Source of the DNA: Acidobacteriaceae bacterium
Lineage (GTDB): Bacteria > Acidobacteriota > Terriglobia > Terriglobales > Acidobacteriaceae
DNA length: 64,000 nucleotides
Direction of reading: 5' to 3'
Assembly: GCA_027449545.1 (NCBI GenBank)
Contig: DAIDLI010000080.1
Coordinates: 1-64,000, forward strand
In this document: positions 34,789 through 43,568 of the stretch, piece after piece
How the letters are laid out: each line of letters starts with the position of its first letter
Numbering within the stretch: position 1 is the first letter of the stretch
Notes under the pieces: model-generated
What the model was told of the DNA's origin: nothing
What the model saw: only the letters and a program-made list of their open reading frames with translations
Databases searched by the model: none
Made by a program: the position numbers and the translations under genes

Positions 34789-35472
34789 TTGACCGGCACA
34801 TCCACCCGCACGCTTCCCGCATCCCGCCGTGGGCGCCGCGTGAGTCCGCCGCGCCGCAGCCAGCGCCGCTGGCTGCCGCGGATGGCCGCTGCCGGCATTG
34901 CCGTGGTGGCAGGGCTGTTTGCCTGGGCTGCGCTCGACCGTCACTTTGCGCCCGCCTCCAACACCTCGCTGGATCAGTTTGACGCCATCATCGTGCTGGG
35001 CAACCCTGCTGACTCGGACGGCAATCCCGGCCCCACGCAGCTTGCGCGAGTTACCGAGGCCGTGCGGGAGTACGAACGCGGGGTGGCGCCCCGCCTGATT
35101 GTCACTGGGGGAGCGGTGGGCAATCGCTTTGTCGAGGCGCGGGTCATGGCCCGCACCGCCGAAGCGCAGGGAGTTCCTGCCTCCGCGGTCATCCTCGAGC
35201 CCAAGGCGCGCGATACCGTCCAGAATGCCTGCTTCGCGGCGCACATCATGCAGGAGCACGGCTGGACGTCGGCGGAGATTGTCTCCAGCCCGTATCATCT
35301 GGCGCGCGCGGGCCTCATCTTCAGCCGCTTGCCCATCGAGTGGCGGACTCATCCCGCTCCTCCGCTGGAGCCAGCCTCGGCGGCGAACGCATCGTTCTAC
35401 TCGGGGCTGGAGACTCTCAAGACCGTGTACTACCTGCTCTGGTCGCGCTGGCGGCAGCAGTGCACGTTCTGA
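34789..35472 (+). CDS. YdcF/SanA-type DUF218 membrane-anchored protein
   Basis: The protein has one N-terminal membrane helix (LPRMAAAGIAVVAGLFAWAAL) after an Arg-rich cytoplasmic stretch, then a DUF218 domain: FDAIIVLGNPADSDG, RLIVTGGAVGN, EARVMARTAEAQG, LEPKARDTVQNACFAA and SSPYHLARAGLIF. All are typical of ElyC/SanA/YdcF proteins, some of which affect cell-envelope integrity. The TTG at 34789 is chosen because a GGAGGCAGCC Shine-Dalgarno immediately precedes it; an in-frame TTG lies 60 bases upstream. Function within the envelope is not known. Confidence 0.78.
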   Translation: MTGTSTRTLPASRRGRRVSPPRRSQRRWLPRMAAAGIAVVAGLFAWAALDRHFAPASNTSLDQFDAIIVLGNPADSDGNPGPTQLARVTEAVREYERGVAPRLIVTGGAVGNRFVEARVMARTAEAQGVPASAVILEPKARDTVQNACFAAHIMQEHGWTSAEIVSSPYHLARAGLIFSRLPIEWRTHPAPPLEPASAANASFYSGLETLKTVYYLLWSRWRQQCTF

Positions 35473-35543
35473 TCCGGTGGGACGGCGGGATGGATTCGGG
35501 CAGACCTCTTCCCGGCGAGCCACTCATGCCGTAAGCTGAGCAG

Positions 35544-36629
35544 ATGGAATCGCGCGACTCCGGCGCTCTCAAAATCTCCGCGCTGCGGCGGCGGCTGCTC
35601 GACTGGTATGAGCGCAATCGCCGCGACCTGCCCTGGCGCCGCAGCCGGGATCCCTATGCCATCTGGGTCTCGGAGATCATGCTCCAGCAGACCCGCGTCG
35701 CGGTGGTGATCGAGCGTTACCGCGCGTTCATGGAGCGGTTTCCCACGCTGGTTTCGCTGGCCCTGGGCTCGGAAGAGCAGGTGCTGGCGCTGTGGAGCGG
35801 CCTGGGTTACTATCGCCGCGCCCGTCTTCTGCATAAGGCCGCGCAGTTTGTGGCCGCCCAACACCGCGGCAATTTACCCGCTACTGCCGCCGAACTGCGT
35901 GCCCTGCCCGGCATCGGCGGCTATACCGCCGCAGCCATCGCCAGCATCGCGCATGGCGAAGTTGTTGCCGTCGTCGACGGCAATGTGGAGCGCGTGCTCT
36001 GCCGGCTGGAGGGTTGGAGCGGTGTGAAGGGCCGCGCGGCAGCGGCGCACCGGCGATCGCTCGAGGAACTTGCGAACCGGCTTGTGTCGCCGGATCGCCC
36101 CGGCGACTTTAACCAGGCGATGATGGAACTGGGGGCCACCGTGTGTACGCCGCGGAATCCGCAGTGCCTGGTGTGCCCCATCGCCGCCCACTGCACCACG
36201 CGCGGGGAGCATAAGACGCCGCCGCGTCCCGCCATGCTCAGCCGCGAAGTTGCGCACGCTCTCGCCGTCCGCTCCGGCAGACGCGGCAGAGCAGGGAAGC
36301 ACGAGGATCAGATTCTGCTGGAGCGCCGGCCGGCCCATGTTACCGTGATGCCCGGTCTGTGGCAGTTGCCCGTGTTGCAGGATGCGGCGGTACCCGAATC
36401 GGTGCTGCGCATGACGGTGCGCCACGCCATCATGCAGGTGAACTACTACGTGCGCATTCGCACGGTCGAAGAGAAGGAAGTGGACAGCCTCACCGAGAAG
36501 GCCGGCCAGCGCCGCTGGGTGCCGCTCGCCGAGGCCGGCCAGATGGCGCTCACCGGGCTGACACGGAAGGTGCTCACCCGCGCCCGCCTGCTTCCTGTGG
36601 GGCCAGGTCTTGCGCAGGCCGCGGACTAA
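35544..36629 (+). CDS. mutY: A/G-specific adenine DNA glycosylase
   Basis: MutY removes adenine mispaired with 8-oxoguanine. The catalytic core has SEIMLQQTRVAVVIERY, the helix-hairpin-helix LPGIGGYTAAAIASIAHG, the catalytic Asp in VVDGNVERVL, and the [4Fe-4S] Cys set CTPRNPQCLVCPIAAHC (C-x6-C-x2-C-x5-C). A C-terminal NUDIX-like domain (about 230-350) recognises 8-oxoG. At 361 residues it is normal. It faces the TlpA-like gene with only five bases between stops. Confidence 0.94.
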   Translation: MESRDSGALKISALRRRLLDWYERNRRDLPWRRSRDPYAIWVSEIMLQQTRVAVVIERYRAFMERFPTLVSLALGSEEQVLALWSGLGYYRRARLLHKAAQFVAAQHRGNLPATAAELRALPGIGGYTAAAIASIAHGEVVAVVDGNVERVLCRLEGWSGVKGRAAAAHRRSLEELANRLVSPDRPGDFNQAMMELGATVCTPRNPQCLVCPIAAHCTTRGEHKTPPRPAMLSREVAHALAVRSGRRGRAGKHEDQILLERRPAHVTVMPGLWQLPVLQDAAVPESVLRMTVRHAIMQVNYYVRIRTVEEKEVDSLTEKAGQRRWVPLAEAGQMALTGLTRKVLTRARLLPVGPGLAQAAD

Positions 36630-36634
36630 CGTCT

Positions 36635-37186
36635 TTACCGCTCGGTCAGCAGCGTCCGGATCTCTGTCTGGATGGCGTTCAGGTTGGAGACTCCCTGATA
36701 GACGGCGCGCACCTCGCCCTTGCGGTCGATCAGGAAGGTGAGTGGCAGGCCGAGGACGCCACCGTAGCGGCGTCCCAGATCCGGATCGCCCATGGCGATG
36801 GGATAGTCCACCTTCAGCTTTGTGGCCAGCTTGCGTGCCGCCGCGGCATCGTCGTCCATGGAGATGCCCACCACCTGTAGCCCCTGCGCGGCGAACTGGC
36901 GTTGCCAGGCCATGAACTCCGGCATCTCGGTCAGGCACGGCCCGCACCAGGTCGCCCAGAAGTTCAGCAGTACGACTTTGCCGCGCAGCCGCGCCAGGGA
37001 GAGAGGCTGCCCCTTGAGGTCATGCCGTACAAACTGAGGTGCCGGCTTGTGCACCAGCGCCTGCGGACTGCGCGCCTGAGCGCCGGCTGGGCCGCAGGCC
37101 AGCAGCAATGCGGCCAGAAGCGACCGCCTTGCTGCATTGGCGAGCTGGGTCGCGAGCTTGCTGCTATTGTCCGTGGGTCGTCGCAT
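36635..37186 (-). CDS. Periplasmic TlpA/ResA-like thioredoxin
   Basis: The 183-residue protein has a hydrophobic N-terminal segment (SLLAALLLACGPAGAQA) for export or anchoring. Its thioredoxin fold has the redox pair in NFWATWCGPCLTEMPEF and the cis-Pro loop GLPLTFLIDRKG. TlpA-type proteins reduce disulfides in the periplasm, for example during cytochrome c maturation. It overlaps the upstream rhodanese-like gene by 23 bases, implying a shared transcript and perhaps a shared redox task. Confidence 0.85.
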   Translation of the reverse strand: MRRPTDNSSKLATQLANAARRSLLAALLLACGPAGAQARSPQALVHKPAPQFVRHDLKGQPLSLARLRGKVVLLNFWATWCGPCLTEMPEFMAWQRQFAAQGLQVVGISMDDDAAAARKLATKLKVDYPIAMGDPDLGRRYGGVLGLPLTFLIDRKGEVRAVYQGVSNLNAIQTEIRTLLTER

Positions 37187-37655
37187 ATCCCTGGCTCACC
37201 CAATCGGCGCCGAAGTTGTCGGCCAGATACAGCGCTTTCACCCGCGTAAAGCCCATCGCATGCAATTCCTTGTAGGCGGGTCCCATGTTCGGGCACTTCG
37301 TCCACGGGCAGCAGCCGCAGTAGATCACGATGAATTTGCTGTGCGGCAGCGACTTCACGCGCTGGCGCAGCATGTTGAGCCCATCGGAGGTCGCGCCGGG
37401 GCCGGCATACTCGGACCCCGCAATATGCGCTTCTTCAAACAGCATGTGGGATCCGACCTGCAACACCAGCGGCCGCGCCGAGGCGGGCTCCTTCAGCAGC
37501 TTGTTCAACTCCGCGGGCTGGATCAACTGCGCCGCCGGAATGGTGGTCGCGGAGATCCTCTGCCCCATCTGCGCATGCCCCGGCGCTGCTCCGCAGATCG
37601 CCAGGCCCGCCATCGCTACCGATAACAACGCAGCCCGCACCACTCCCATATTCAT
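37164..37655 (-). CDS. Exported rhodanese-like protein with CGCCPW active-site-like loop
   Basis: The start MNMGVVRAALLSVAMAGLAI gives a signal peptide ending around GHAQ. The mature part is a rhodanese-like fold: IQPAELNKLLKE near the N-terminus, HIAGSEYAGPG (a substrate loop), and the position of the usual CRxGxR loop occupied by IYCGCCPWTKCPNMG, giving four cysteines in a short stretch. This is unlike the single-Cys loop of standard rhodaneses and may bind metal or take part in thiol exchange. It is co-transcribed with the TlpA-like thioredoxin downstream. Confidence 0.7.
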   Translation of the reverse strand: MNMGVVRAALLSVAMAGLAICGAAPGHAQMGQRISATTIPAAQLIQPAELNKLLKEPASARPLVLQVGSHMLFEEAHIAGSEYAGPGATSDGLNMLRQRVKSLPHSKFIVIYCGCCPWTKCPNMGPAYKELHAMGFTRVKALYLADNFGADWVSQGYATTHGQ

Positions 37656-37726
37656 CGGCACATCCTCCGCCCTCAAGTCTAAATTGTTGTTCCCACCTCA
37701 GGCTGCGCAGACCAGCAGACGGTCCG

Positions 37727-38209
37727 CTAATCCGGCTGCCGCCGCTCCTTCCACGCGAATGCATTCTCAAAGTGGACAATCTCTTTGCGGCCGTTCTCGA
37801 GATATACGCTCACCACGTCGAAGCGCACCTGTGGCGGCTCCGGCTGCGGGAGCTGGCGCACGTATTGCCAGGCCAGCCGCCGCAGCGTGGCCCGCTTGTG
37901 CTGGTCCACGGCGGCCTCGGCGGGCGTGGCGTCGCGCGCGGTCCGGGTCTTCACTTCAAAGAAGCACAGCAGCGAGCCTTGCCAGGCAATCAGATCGAGG
38001 TCGCCGGGCAGGTTCCCCGCGGACCAGCGCCGCGCCACCACGGTGTAGCCCTTGCGCAGCAGGTGGAAGTAGGCGGCATCCTCGCCTTCGAGGCCGACGG
38101 CGAGATGTGCGGGCAGCTCTTCGGCCCGTCCGCGCCAGCGGGCAAGCCGGTCCAGGCCGACGGCAGTCCGCTCCAGCCAGTTCACGCGCATCTCGGCAAG
38201 CCATGCCAT
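37727..38209 (-). CDS. YraN/UPF0102 family nuclease-like protein
   Basis: The ATG at 38209 begins MAWLAEMRVNWLERTAVG. The core carries GLEGEDAAYFHLLRKGY, the restriction-endonuclease-like D-x-D...E-x-K site (LPGDLDLIAWQGSLLCFFEVKTR) and RATLRRLAWQYV. YraN proteins have a nuclease-type fold with no established cellular role, though a few are implicated in DNA maintenance. Longer upstream reading is not conserved. Confidence 0.82.
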   Translation of the reverse strand: MAWLAEMRVNWLERTAVGLDRLARWRGRAEELPAHLAVGLEGEDAAYFHLLRKGYTVVARRWSAGNLPGDLDLIAWQGSLLCFFEVKTRTARDATPAEAAVDQHKRATLRRLAWQYVRQLPQPEPPQVRFDVVSVYLENGRKEIVHFENAFAWKERRQPD

Positions 38210-38270
38210 GGGTTTTGCATCATTCTGCGCTTTCGCGGCGCAAGCGTGCAAATTGTTGCCGCGGCTGCTC

Positions 38271-38302
38271 GGGTACGGCACAGCTATAGCTGCGCCGTAC
38301 CC
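38271..38302. repeat. 32-bp near-perfect palindrome
   Basis: The sequence GGGTACGGC, a 12-base palindrome CAGCTATAGCTG flanked by a single mismatched pair, and GCCGTACCC form an almost perfect 32-base palindrome. It lies 26 bases after the stop of the SIMPL gene on the minus strand and upstream of the YraN gene. It could act as a terminator, attenuator or REP-like element. Confidence 0.6.
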
Positions 38303-38327
38303 AAGCAGGTTCACGCTAAGGAACGAA

Positions 38328-39062
38328 CTACTCGATCGCGAAGACGGCGTAGACGGTGGCTTCTTCGCGCACGGTCTGCGGGTTGATCGCGAGCAGCGGC
38401 GGAGCGGGGCCGGCCGCCTTCACGGCCGCGCTGAAGATCAGAGGGCGGGGGAGCCGTGGACTCTCGGGTGCCTGATTGCTGGCATAGAGCAGATCGCCCA
38501 GCTTCACGTGCAGCCCCTCGGCCATCTGTGCTGCAATCGCGCGCGCTTTCACCAGCGCCGCCGCTGCCGCCCGAGCCTGGAGCGCCTTGCGATCCGCCAC
38601 GCGCCAGTCGATGGCGCCGCTCTGGTTGGCACCTGCCGCCACCGCGGCGCGAATCACCTCGGCAGCCTTCTGCGGTGGCACGGTCACGGTCCATGATTGC
38701 CGCATCACAAACTGCTTGCGCGCGCGCTCGGCGGGCGTGTCCTTCTGGTTGAAGTCGTTGTAGCGTTCCAGGCCCTGGTTTGCGCTCTCGATGCTTTTGT
38801 TCGCAATGCCCTGCTGGTGGAGCGCGGCCAGCACTGCCTGCGAGATATGCCCGCCGTCCGCGTAGGTCGAGTCGGAATCGGGTCCGAAGATCTCGAATCC
38901 GATGGTTACGGCCGCGAGATCCGCCGTCTCCGTGGCCTCATCGGTCGCGGTAATGGCGATGGTCTTGTTGGCGTTGCTGATCTGGATGGTCTGGGCCGAG
39001 ACGATCCCAGTGAAGAAAATTGTGACTGCCAATCTCGCGACGGCGGATGAATAGCGAATCAT
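38328..39062 (-). CDS. Periplasmic SIMPL/DUF541 family protein
   Basis: The ATG at 39062 follows a GGAGGATTGCGGG ribosome-binding site and opens a signal peptide (MIRYSSAVARLAVTIFFTGIVSAQ). The mature part is a SIMPL domain: ANKTIAITATDEATETAD, VTIGFEIFGPDSD and repeated Ala-rich helices (KAAEVIRAAVAAGANQ) typical of DUF541. Such proteins are found in bacterial periplasm and have unknown biochemistry. It is followed by a 32-base palindrome. Confidence 0.8.
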   Translation of the reverse strand: MIRYSSAVARLAVTIFFTGIVSAQTIQISNANKTIAITATDEATETADLAAVTIGFEIFGPDSDSTYADGGHISQAVLAALHQQGIANKSIESANQGLERYNDFNQKDTPAERARKQFVMRQSWTVTVPPQKAAEVIRAAVAAGANQSGAIDWRVADRKALQARAAAAALVKARAIAAQMAEGLHVKLGDLLYASNQAPESPRLPRPLIFSAAVKAAGPAPPLLAINPQTVREEATVYAVFAIE

Positions 39063-39479
39063 CCCGCAATCCTCCTTGGTTTCCGCTCGGAAGGTTATCA
39101 CAGATTGCACGTTAAGGAGCCTCTGAACAAGCCCTGAAGGCGCGGCAGCTCCTACTAATGAAGTAGGTGGACCGAGAACGCAAGGCTCCACATAACTTCT
39201 GCCTGTCAGCCGAGTTTTGAGAAATACCGTTATGCACGCTGGAAGCTCGATCGAGCCCCCGGCGGACACACTACGCCTCTTGTGGGGCCATCTGGAAGTT
39301 AACCTTCGCCAGCCTGCGGCGGTGCTGATAGAGCCAACGACCTCTTCCGTTTTAAGGCGTTTGGGCGCTGATAAATAAAGGCTTACGCGAACAAGCGAGC
39401 ACATTGAAGTACAACTAACGTCTTTGAAGACGGGGTCCCGCCAGCGATCGCTGGTTGGATAGCGGGTTGAGCGGAACGG
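39063..39479. other. Gene-poor intergenic stretch
   Basis: I see no supported gene in these 417 bases; the open frames are short and show no family pattern. Composition is slightly AT-richer than the flanking coding DNA, as expected for non-coding or decayed sequence. Confidence 0.4.
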
Positions 39480-39819
39480 TCAGTCCGAGCGTTGGGCGCC
39501 GCCATCCAGAGGGGGATCGGTCGCAATGCTTCCGTTGTGAACGATGACATTCTCATCGCCGACGAAGTCCTTCCGCGCGCCGAGGGGCAGCCTGCCTTCC
39601 ATGACATGGACCCAGAGCTTCAGCCCTTCCGGGAGATTGGTCGTGCCCTGGAGCACCACTTTGCCGCCGCCGATCCGCGCGAAGAAACATCTCCCGCCTT
39701 GGTGAGAAGGCCTGAAGAGAGGCCGCACCGGGATATGCTGCGGAGCCTGAATCCGACGAGTGACAACCGGCGACGGCAAGACCCGTCGGCACGACCGCTG
39801 CCGCCAACAACAGCGTCAC
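39480..39819 (-). pseudogene. Decayed lipoprotein gene (frameshifted)
   Basis: One minus-strand frame opens with a lipoprotein signal (TLLLAAAVVPTGLAVAGC, then HSSDSGSAAYPG), giving a good lipobox with Cys. A +/-1 frameshift lies near 39700-39720, because the matching continuation is in the next frame: FFARIGGGKVVLQGTTNLPEG, then LKLWVHVMEGRLPLG and ENVIVHNGS before a stop at 39480. The two halves read as one short beta-rich lipoprotein. It is probably inactive unless the shift is a sequencing error. Confidence 0.5.
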
Positions 39820-39890
39820 AAACTTGTGCGTAGATACCTTCCTATTGCCCGGATCCTTAATCTATTGCGTAGCAGCCTCTGTGGGACTCA

Positions 39891-39919
39891 TGATATTTGT
39901 AGTCTGTCTACAATCATCA
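39891..39919. promoter_or_regulatory. 29-bp operator-like palindrome upstream of the TonB receptor
   Basis: TGAT-N2-TTGTAG-TCTGT-CTACAA-N2-ATCA: both arms are exactly mirrored around 39905. This is the style of a GntR- or LacI-type operator. It lies 131 bases upstream of the preferred receptor start (40050). Regulator not in the window. Confidence 0.5.
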
Positions 39920-40049
39920 TCTTCCGGATGGAATTTGCGAGATCGGAATGCATGACGTGAGCCGTGATCACGGGCGGAATGGCCGCCTCCGGCGTGAGAA
40001 GCATGCCGTCTCTCCTCGCCATACCATCGCTCCCTGCTCGAAACTCAGA

Positions 40050-43000
40050 ATGAACGTGCTTGAGCTATCGGTCGCGATGGTGCTGACGTTTGCATACTGC
40101 TCAGGTTTCGGGCAAACCGTTACTGGGGCGATCCGTGGCGAAGTAGAGGATCCGAGCGGAGCCGCTATAGCGAATTCCGCCGTGACTGCCACCAATGTTG
40201 CCACAGGGGTGCGAACGCGCGCGGAATCCGATTCCAGTGGCGCCTATAGTTTCCAGTTCCTTCCCATCGGCTACTACATAATTACTGCAGCGGAACCAGG
40301 ATTCGAGGAGGAATCAGTGGGGCCCATTCATCTGGAGATTGACGAGATTGTTCACATCAATCTGAAAGTCCGCTTGGGCTCTGTCGTCGGCACTGTGAAG
40401 GTCTCTGGTGAAGCCGTAGCGTTACTGCAAACCCAGAACGCTACCTTGGGAACAACACTTACCTTCAATATGATTCAGGGGCTTCCATTGAACGGTCTCA
40501 ATCTCCAGAGCGGCAGTATATTCGTCCCGGGTGCGGTGAATCCCACCGTAGGCCTCATGGGCGGGCCAGCGGGATACGAACGGGATACCAGCTCAGTAGC
40601 AGAGCCGTCCTTCAATGGCAATCGACAGCAAGGCAATAGCTATGTCTTGGATGGTGTAGAGATCAACGAGACCATGAATAATCTGATCGGCTACAGCCCG
40701 GCGCCGGAAGCGGTGCAAGAGGTCCGCATCATCACTGGGAACGCCGACGCCGAATATGGCAATGTAAATGGCGGTGAGGTGATCATGGTGACCAAAGGAG
40801 GTACAAACCTAGTTCACGGCAGCGTCTACGACTATTTTGAAAACCAGAACTTTGCAGCGAACACGTGGGGAAATAACTACGCCGGCCTCGGGAAGAGCAT
40901 ATTCCATCGAGACCAGTTCGGGATCGCCGCTGGCGGGCCGATTTTCAAGAGCAAACTCTTCCTCTTTGGCGACTACCTGGGAACCAGGAATGTTTCGGTG
41001 GGCAAAAGCTCAGCAAGCGTAGCTACGGCGAAGATGCGTACTTGCATTTCAAACAACGGGATGACGACCTGCGATTTCTCTGAGCTTCTGACGGTCAACG
41101 GCATTCAGCTTTATAATCCAGCGGTTTCATCAACGAACCCGACTGGCGGCTATGCGAATGCCAAGCCGTATCTGCATAACCAGATCCCGCTTAATAACCC
41201 TGTTGCGTCGTTTCTCTTCCTGCATCCCGAATTCTATCCGTTGCCCAATCATGCTCCATCGCCCGGTACGGTTGATTCAAATAATTATGAAGGTGTCACC
41301 GAAACCGTCCGTCAGAACAATCAAGGCGACATGCGTGCGGACTACAGCATCGGGTCGCAAGATTCGATCATGTTCAGATCCTCCGACGGCGATCCCTTTG
41401 ATCGCACACCGCAGGCTGTGCTCCCGGTAATTTTCCCGGCGGCCAACGAGTATCCGTTTCACAGTGGCGTAGTGAGCTGGGTGCACACATTCTCTCGCGC
41501 GCTCATTAATCAATGGCGGGCGGGCATGTCTCGAATTGAGTGGTACACCGGAGCTCCGACTGATCTGTTGGGAAACGTGGGAATGTCGGGAGACCGGAGT
41601 CTGGGCATTCCCTTTACACAGCCCTATCCCGGCTTCAGCCTGATCAACGTCTCCAGCCCAGAAAATAACGTTGGCACAGCCGCCATCGTCACGAACTTTG
41701 TGGATAATGACTTCAACTATGCCGACGATCTGATCTGGGAGCACGGAAGGCACATCACGAAGATCGGCCTGCAGATAACGCGTTACCAGCAGAATACCTA
41801 TTATCCGGGGAATGCCGGTGCGATGGGGCAATTTCTCTATGGCGGGTATTACACGCAAAATCCAAATTTATCAGGCGCGCCTGGCTATGGTTTCGCAGAT
41901 TTTGTTCTTGACCAAGCGTACGAGTCGGAAGTCGGCGGAGTCGCCGGGCCCACCGGACAGCGCCAATATCGGGACGCGTATTATGTTCAAGACGATTGGA
42001 ATGTGCTCCATGATCTGACGATCAACCTGGGACTGCGCTATGGATATGACCAGCCGATCTATGAAGTGAACAACAAAGAACTCAACGTCAAAATAAATGC
42101 AGCGGCGTCCTGCACGAGTGCCGATACTCCGTCCAATCCTTGTCTCGAATTTGCCGGCCAAGAGGGAAATAGCCGGGCTCTTTACTCTCCGTATTACGAC
42201 GAATGGATGCCGCGCCTCGGCTTTGCATGGCAGCTTGCACCCCGGATGGTGATGCGGGGCGGATATGGCATCACCGATTGGCTGGAGGGAACCGGCGCCA
42301 ATTTGAGAATGACGCAAAATGCTCCTTTCCTGAATCAGTTTATCGATGCGCCAGGCACTCCGAGCGATTCCAGCGCCGGTAATCCAGTGAGCGTGACCCA
42401 TGGTTTCACCGGGGACGGCGTTGGAGCTCAAACGCAGTACAACGCATGGGCCAGGAATTTACGACCGACCGCAGTCCAGCAATTCAACCTGACCGCGCAA
42501 TACCTTATCAATGACTCAACCACAGCACAGCTTGGTTATGTAGGAGAGATCGGGCAACGCCTTGTCGTTCCCGCATCGCCCAATCAGTGGATGACGGCTG
42601 GGGTACCGACGTCGGCGCCGTTTTACAACCTGGTGGGATCCAGCGGATATGTGCTCTTAACAGAGTCCGAGGGCGTAGAGAATTACAACGCCATGCAGGC
42701 AGTCCTCCATCATCGGCAGCGCGGAGGACTGTATTACACGCTGAACTACACCTGGTCAAAATCCATGACCAACAGCCCTGGGTTCTACGGTGTGGCTGGC
42801 GTGGACGACAACAGCGTGTATTGGCAGAACTACCATGATCCGCAAGCGGACTACGGGCCATCCGGCTTCGATACTCGCCAAGCCCTCAATAGCACTGCGG
42901 TTTGGAAGCTGCCGTTCGGGCGCGGAAGGAAGCTTGGCAGCCAGTGGGGACGGAGCTTGGATGAATTTTTCGGTGGCTGGCAGCTCGCCGGGGACGCCAT

Positions 43001-43481
43001 CCTCTATTCCGGGTTTCCGATTACGATGACCGGGCCAAACAATGCCAATTTCCACTCGCGCTCGGCACGAGCGAACCAATACAGGCCGCTGCGCATCGTG
43101 CACCGCTCCATTCGACACTGGTTCGGTACCGACCCCTCCGCCAACCCTTGCACAGGAGCCGACAATGGCATTTGCGCCTATGGGGCAGAACAGGTGGGGC
43201 AGTTCGGGACCGCGCACGTCAATACAGAACGAGCGCCGGGTTACCGCGTAATCGATCTCTCGCTGTTCAAGTCCTTACTCACCACTGAGTCACAGACTTT
43301 CACATTCCGCGCCGATGCTTTCAACGTGGGGAACATAGCGAGCTATGCAGCACCAGCATACGTCTCTACAGCCTCTGGAGTATCGCCAACTAATTGGCCC
43401 AACAACTCCTTGGAGGGTCGGATAACGAGCACGCTCTCTCCTGCGCGCCAGCTGCAGCTTTCCGTGATCTACCGCTTTTGA
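40050..43481 (+). CDS. Oar-like TonB-dependent receptor with carboxypeptidase-regulatory N-terminus
   Basis: A receptor of about 1140 residues from a signal peptide (MNVLELSVAMVLTFAYCSGFGQ). The N-terminus is a CarboxypepD_reg/Cna-B-like domain (TVTGAIRGEVEDPSGAAIANSAV). The plug region follows with DGVEINETMNNLIGYSPAPEAVQEVRI and GNVNGGEVIMVTKGGT. The barrel contains many aromatic strand ends and ends in RQLQLSVIYRF with a terminal Phe. Acidobacteriota use such proteins for uptake of glycans or peptides across the outer membrane. An alternative ATG at 39948 would add 34 non-conserved residues. A palindromic operator lies upstream. It converges with the CadC-like regulator. Confidence 0.85.
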   Translation: MNVLELSVAMVLTFAYCSGFGQTVTGAIRGEVEDPSGAAIANSAVTATNVATGVRTRAESDSSGAYSFQFLPIGYYIITAAEPGFEEESVGPIHLEIDEIVHINLKVRLGSVVGTVKVSGEAVALLQTQNATLGTTLTFNMIQGLPLNGLNLQSGSIFVPGAVNPTVGLMGGPAGYERDTSSVAEPSFNGNRQQGNSYVLDGVEINETMNNLIGYSPAPEAVQEVRIITGNADAEYGNVNGGEVIMVTKGGTNLVHGSVYDYFENQNFAANTWGNNYAGLGKSIFHRDQFGIAAGGPIFKSKLFLFGDYLGTRNVSVGKSSASVATAKMRTCISNNGMTTCDFSELLTVNGIQLYNPAVSSTNPTGGYANAKPYLHNQIPLNNPVASFLFLHPEFYPLPNHAPSPGTVDSNNYEGVTETVRQNNQGDMRADYSIGSQDSIMFRSSDGDPFDRTPQAVLPVIFPAANEYPFHSGVVSWVHTFSRALINQWRAGMSRIEWYTGAPTDLLGNVGMSGDRSLGIPFTQPYPGFSLINVSSPENNVGTAAIVTNFVDNDFNYADDLIWEHGRHITKIGLQITRYQQNTYYPGNAGAMGQFLYGGYYTQNPNLSGAPGYGFADFVLDQAYESEVGGVAGPTGQRQYRDAYYVQDDWNVLHDLTINLGLRYGYDQPIYEVNNKELNVKINAAASCTSADTPSNPCLEFAGQEGNSRALYSPYYDEWMPRLGFAWQLAPRMVMRGGYGITDWLEGTGANLRMTQNAPFLNQFIDAPGTPSDSSAGNPVSVTHGFTGDGVGAQTQYNAWARNLRPTAVQQFNLTAQYLINDSTTAQLGYVGEIGQRLVVPASPNQWMTAGVPTSAPFYNLVGSSGYVLLTESEGVENYNAMQAVLHHRQRGGLYYTLNYTWSKSMTNSPGFYGVAGVDDNSVYWQNYHDPQADYGPSGFDTRQALNSTAVWKLPFGRGRKLGSQWGRSLDEFFGGWQLAGDAILYSGFPITMTGPNNANFHSRSARANQYRPLRIVHRSIRHWFGTDPSANPCTGADNGICAYGAEQVGQFGTAHVNTERAPGYRVIDLSLFKSLLTTESQTFTFRADAFNVGNIASYAAPAYVSTASGVSPTNWPNNSLEGRITSTLSPARQLQLSVIYRF

Positions 43482-43568
43482 GGGAGCCGCTGAATAATTG
43501 GACCAGAAAGGCGCTTGGGCAGAGCGGAGACTTGAGGCAGGTCACGGTATCCTGCACAACCAGGCTCT

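Noticed and set aside
32867..34822. A 651-codon minus-strand open frame opposite the Tat-exported putative glycosidase
   Set aside because: The plus-strand gene has a Tat signal, Shine-Dalgarno site and a terminator; the antisense frame is a high-GC artefact.
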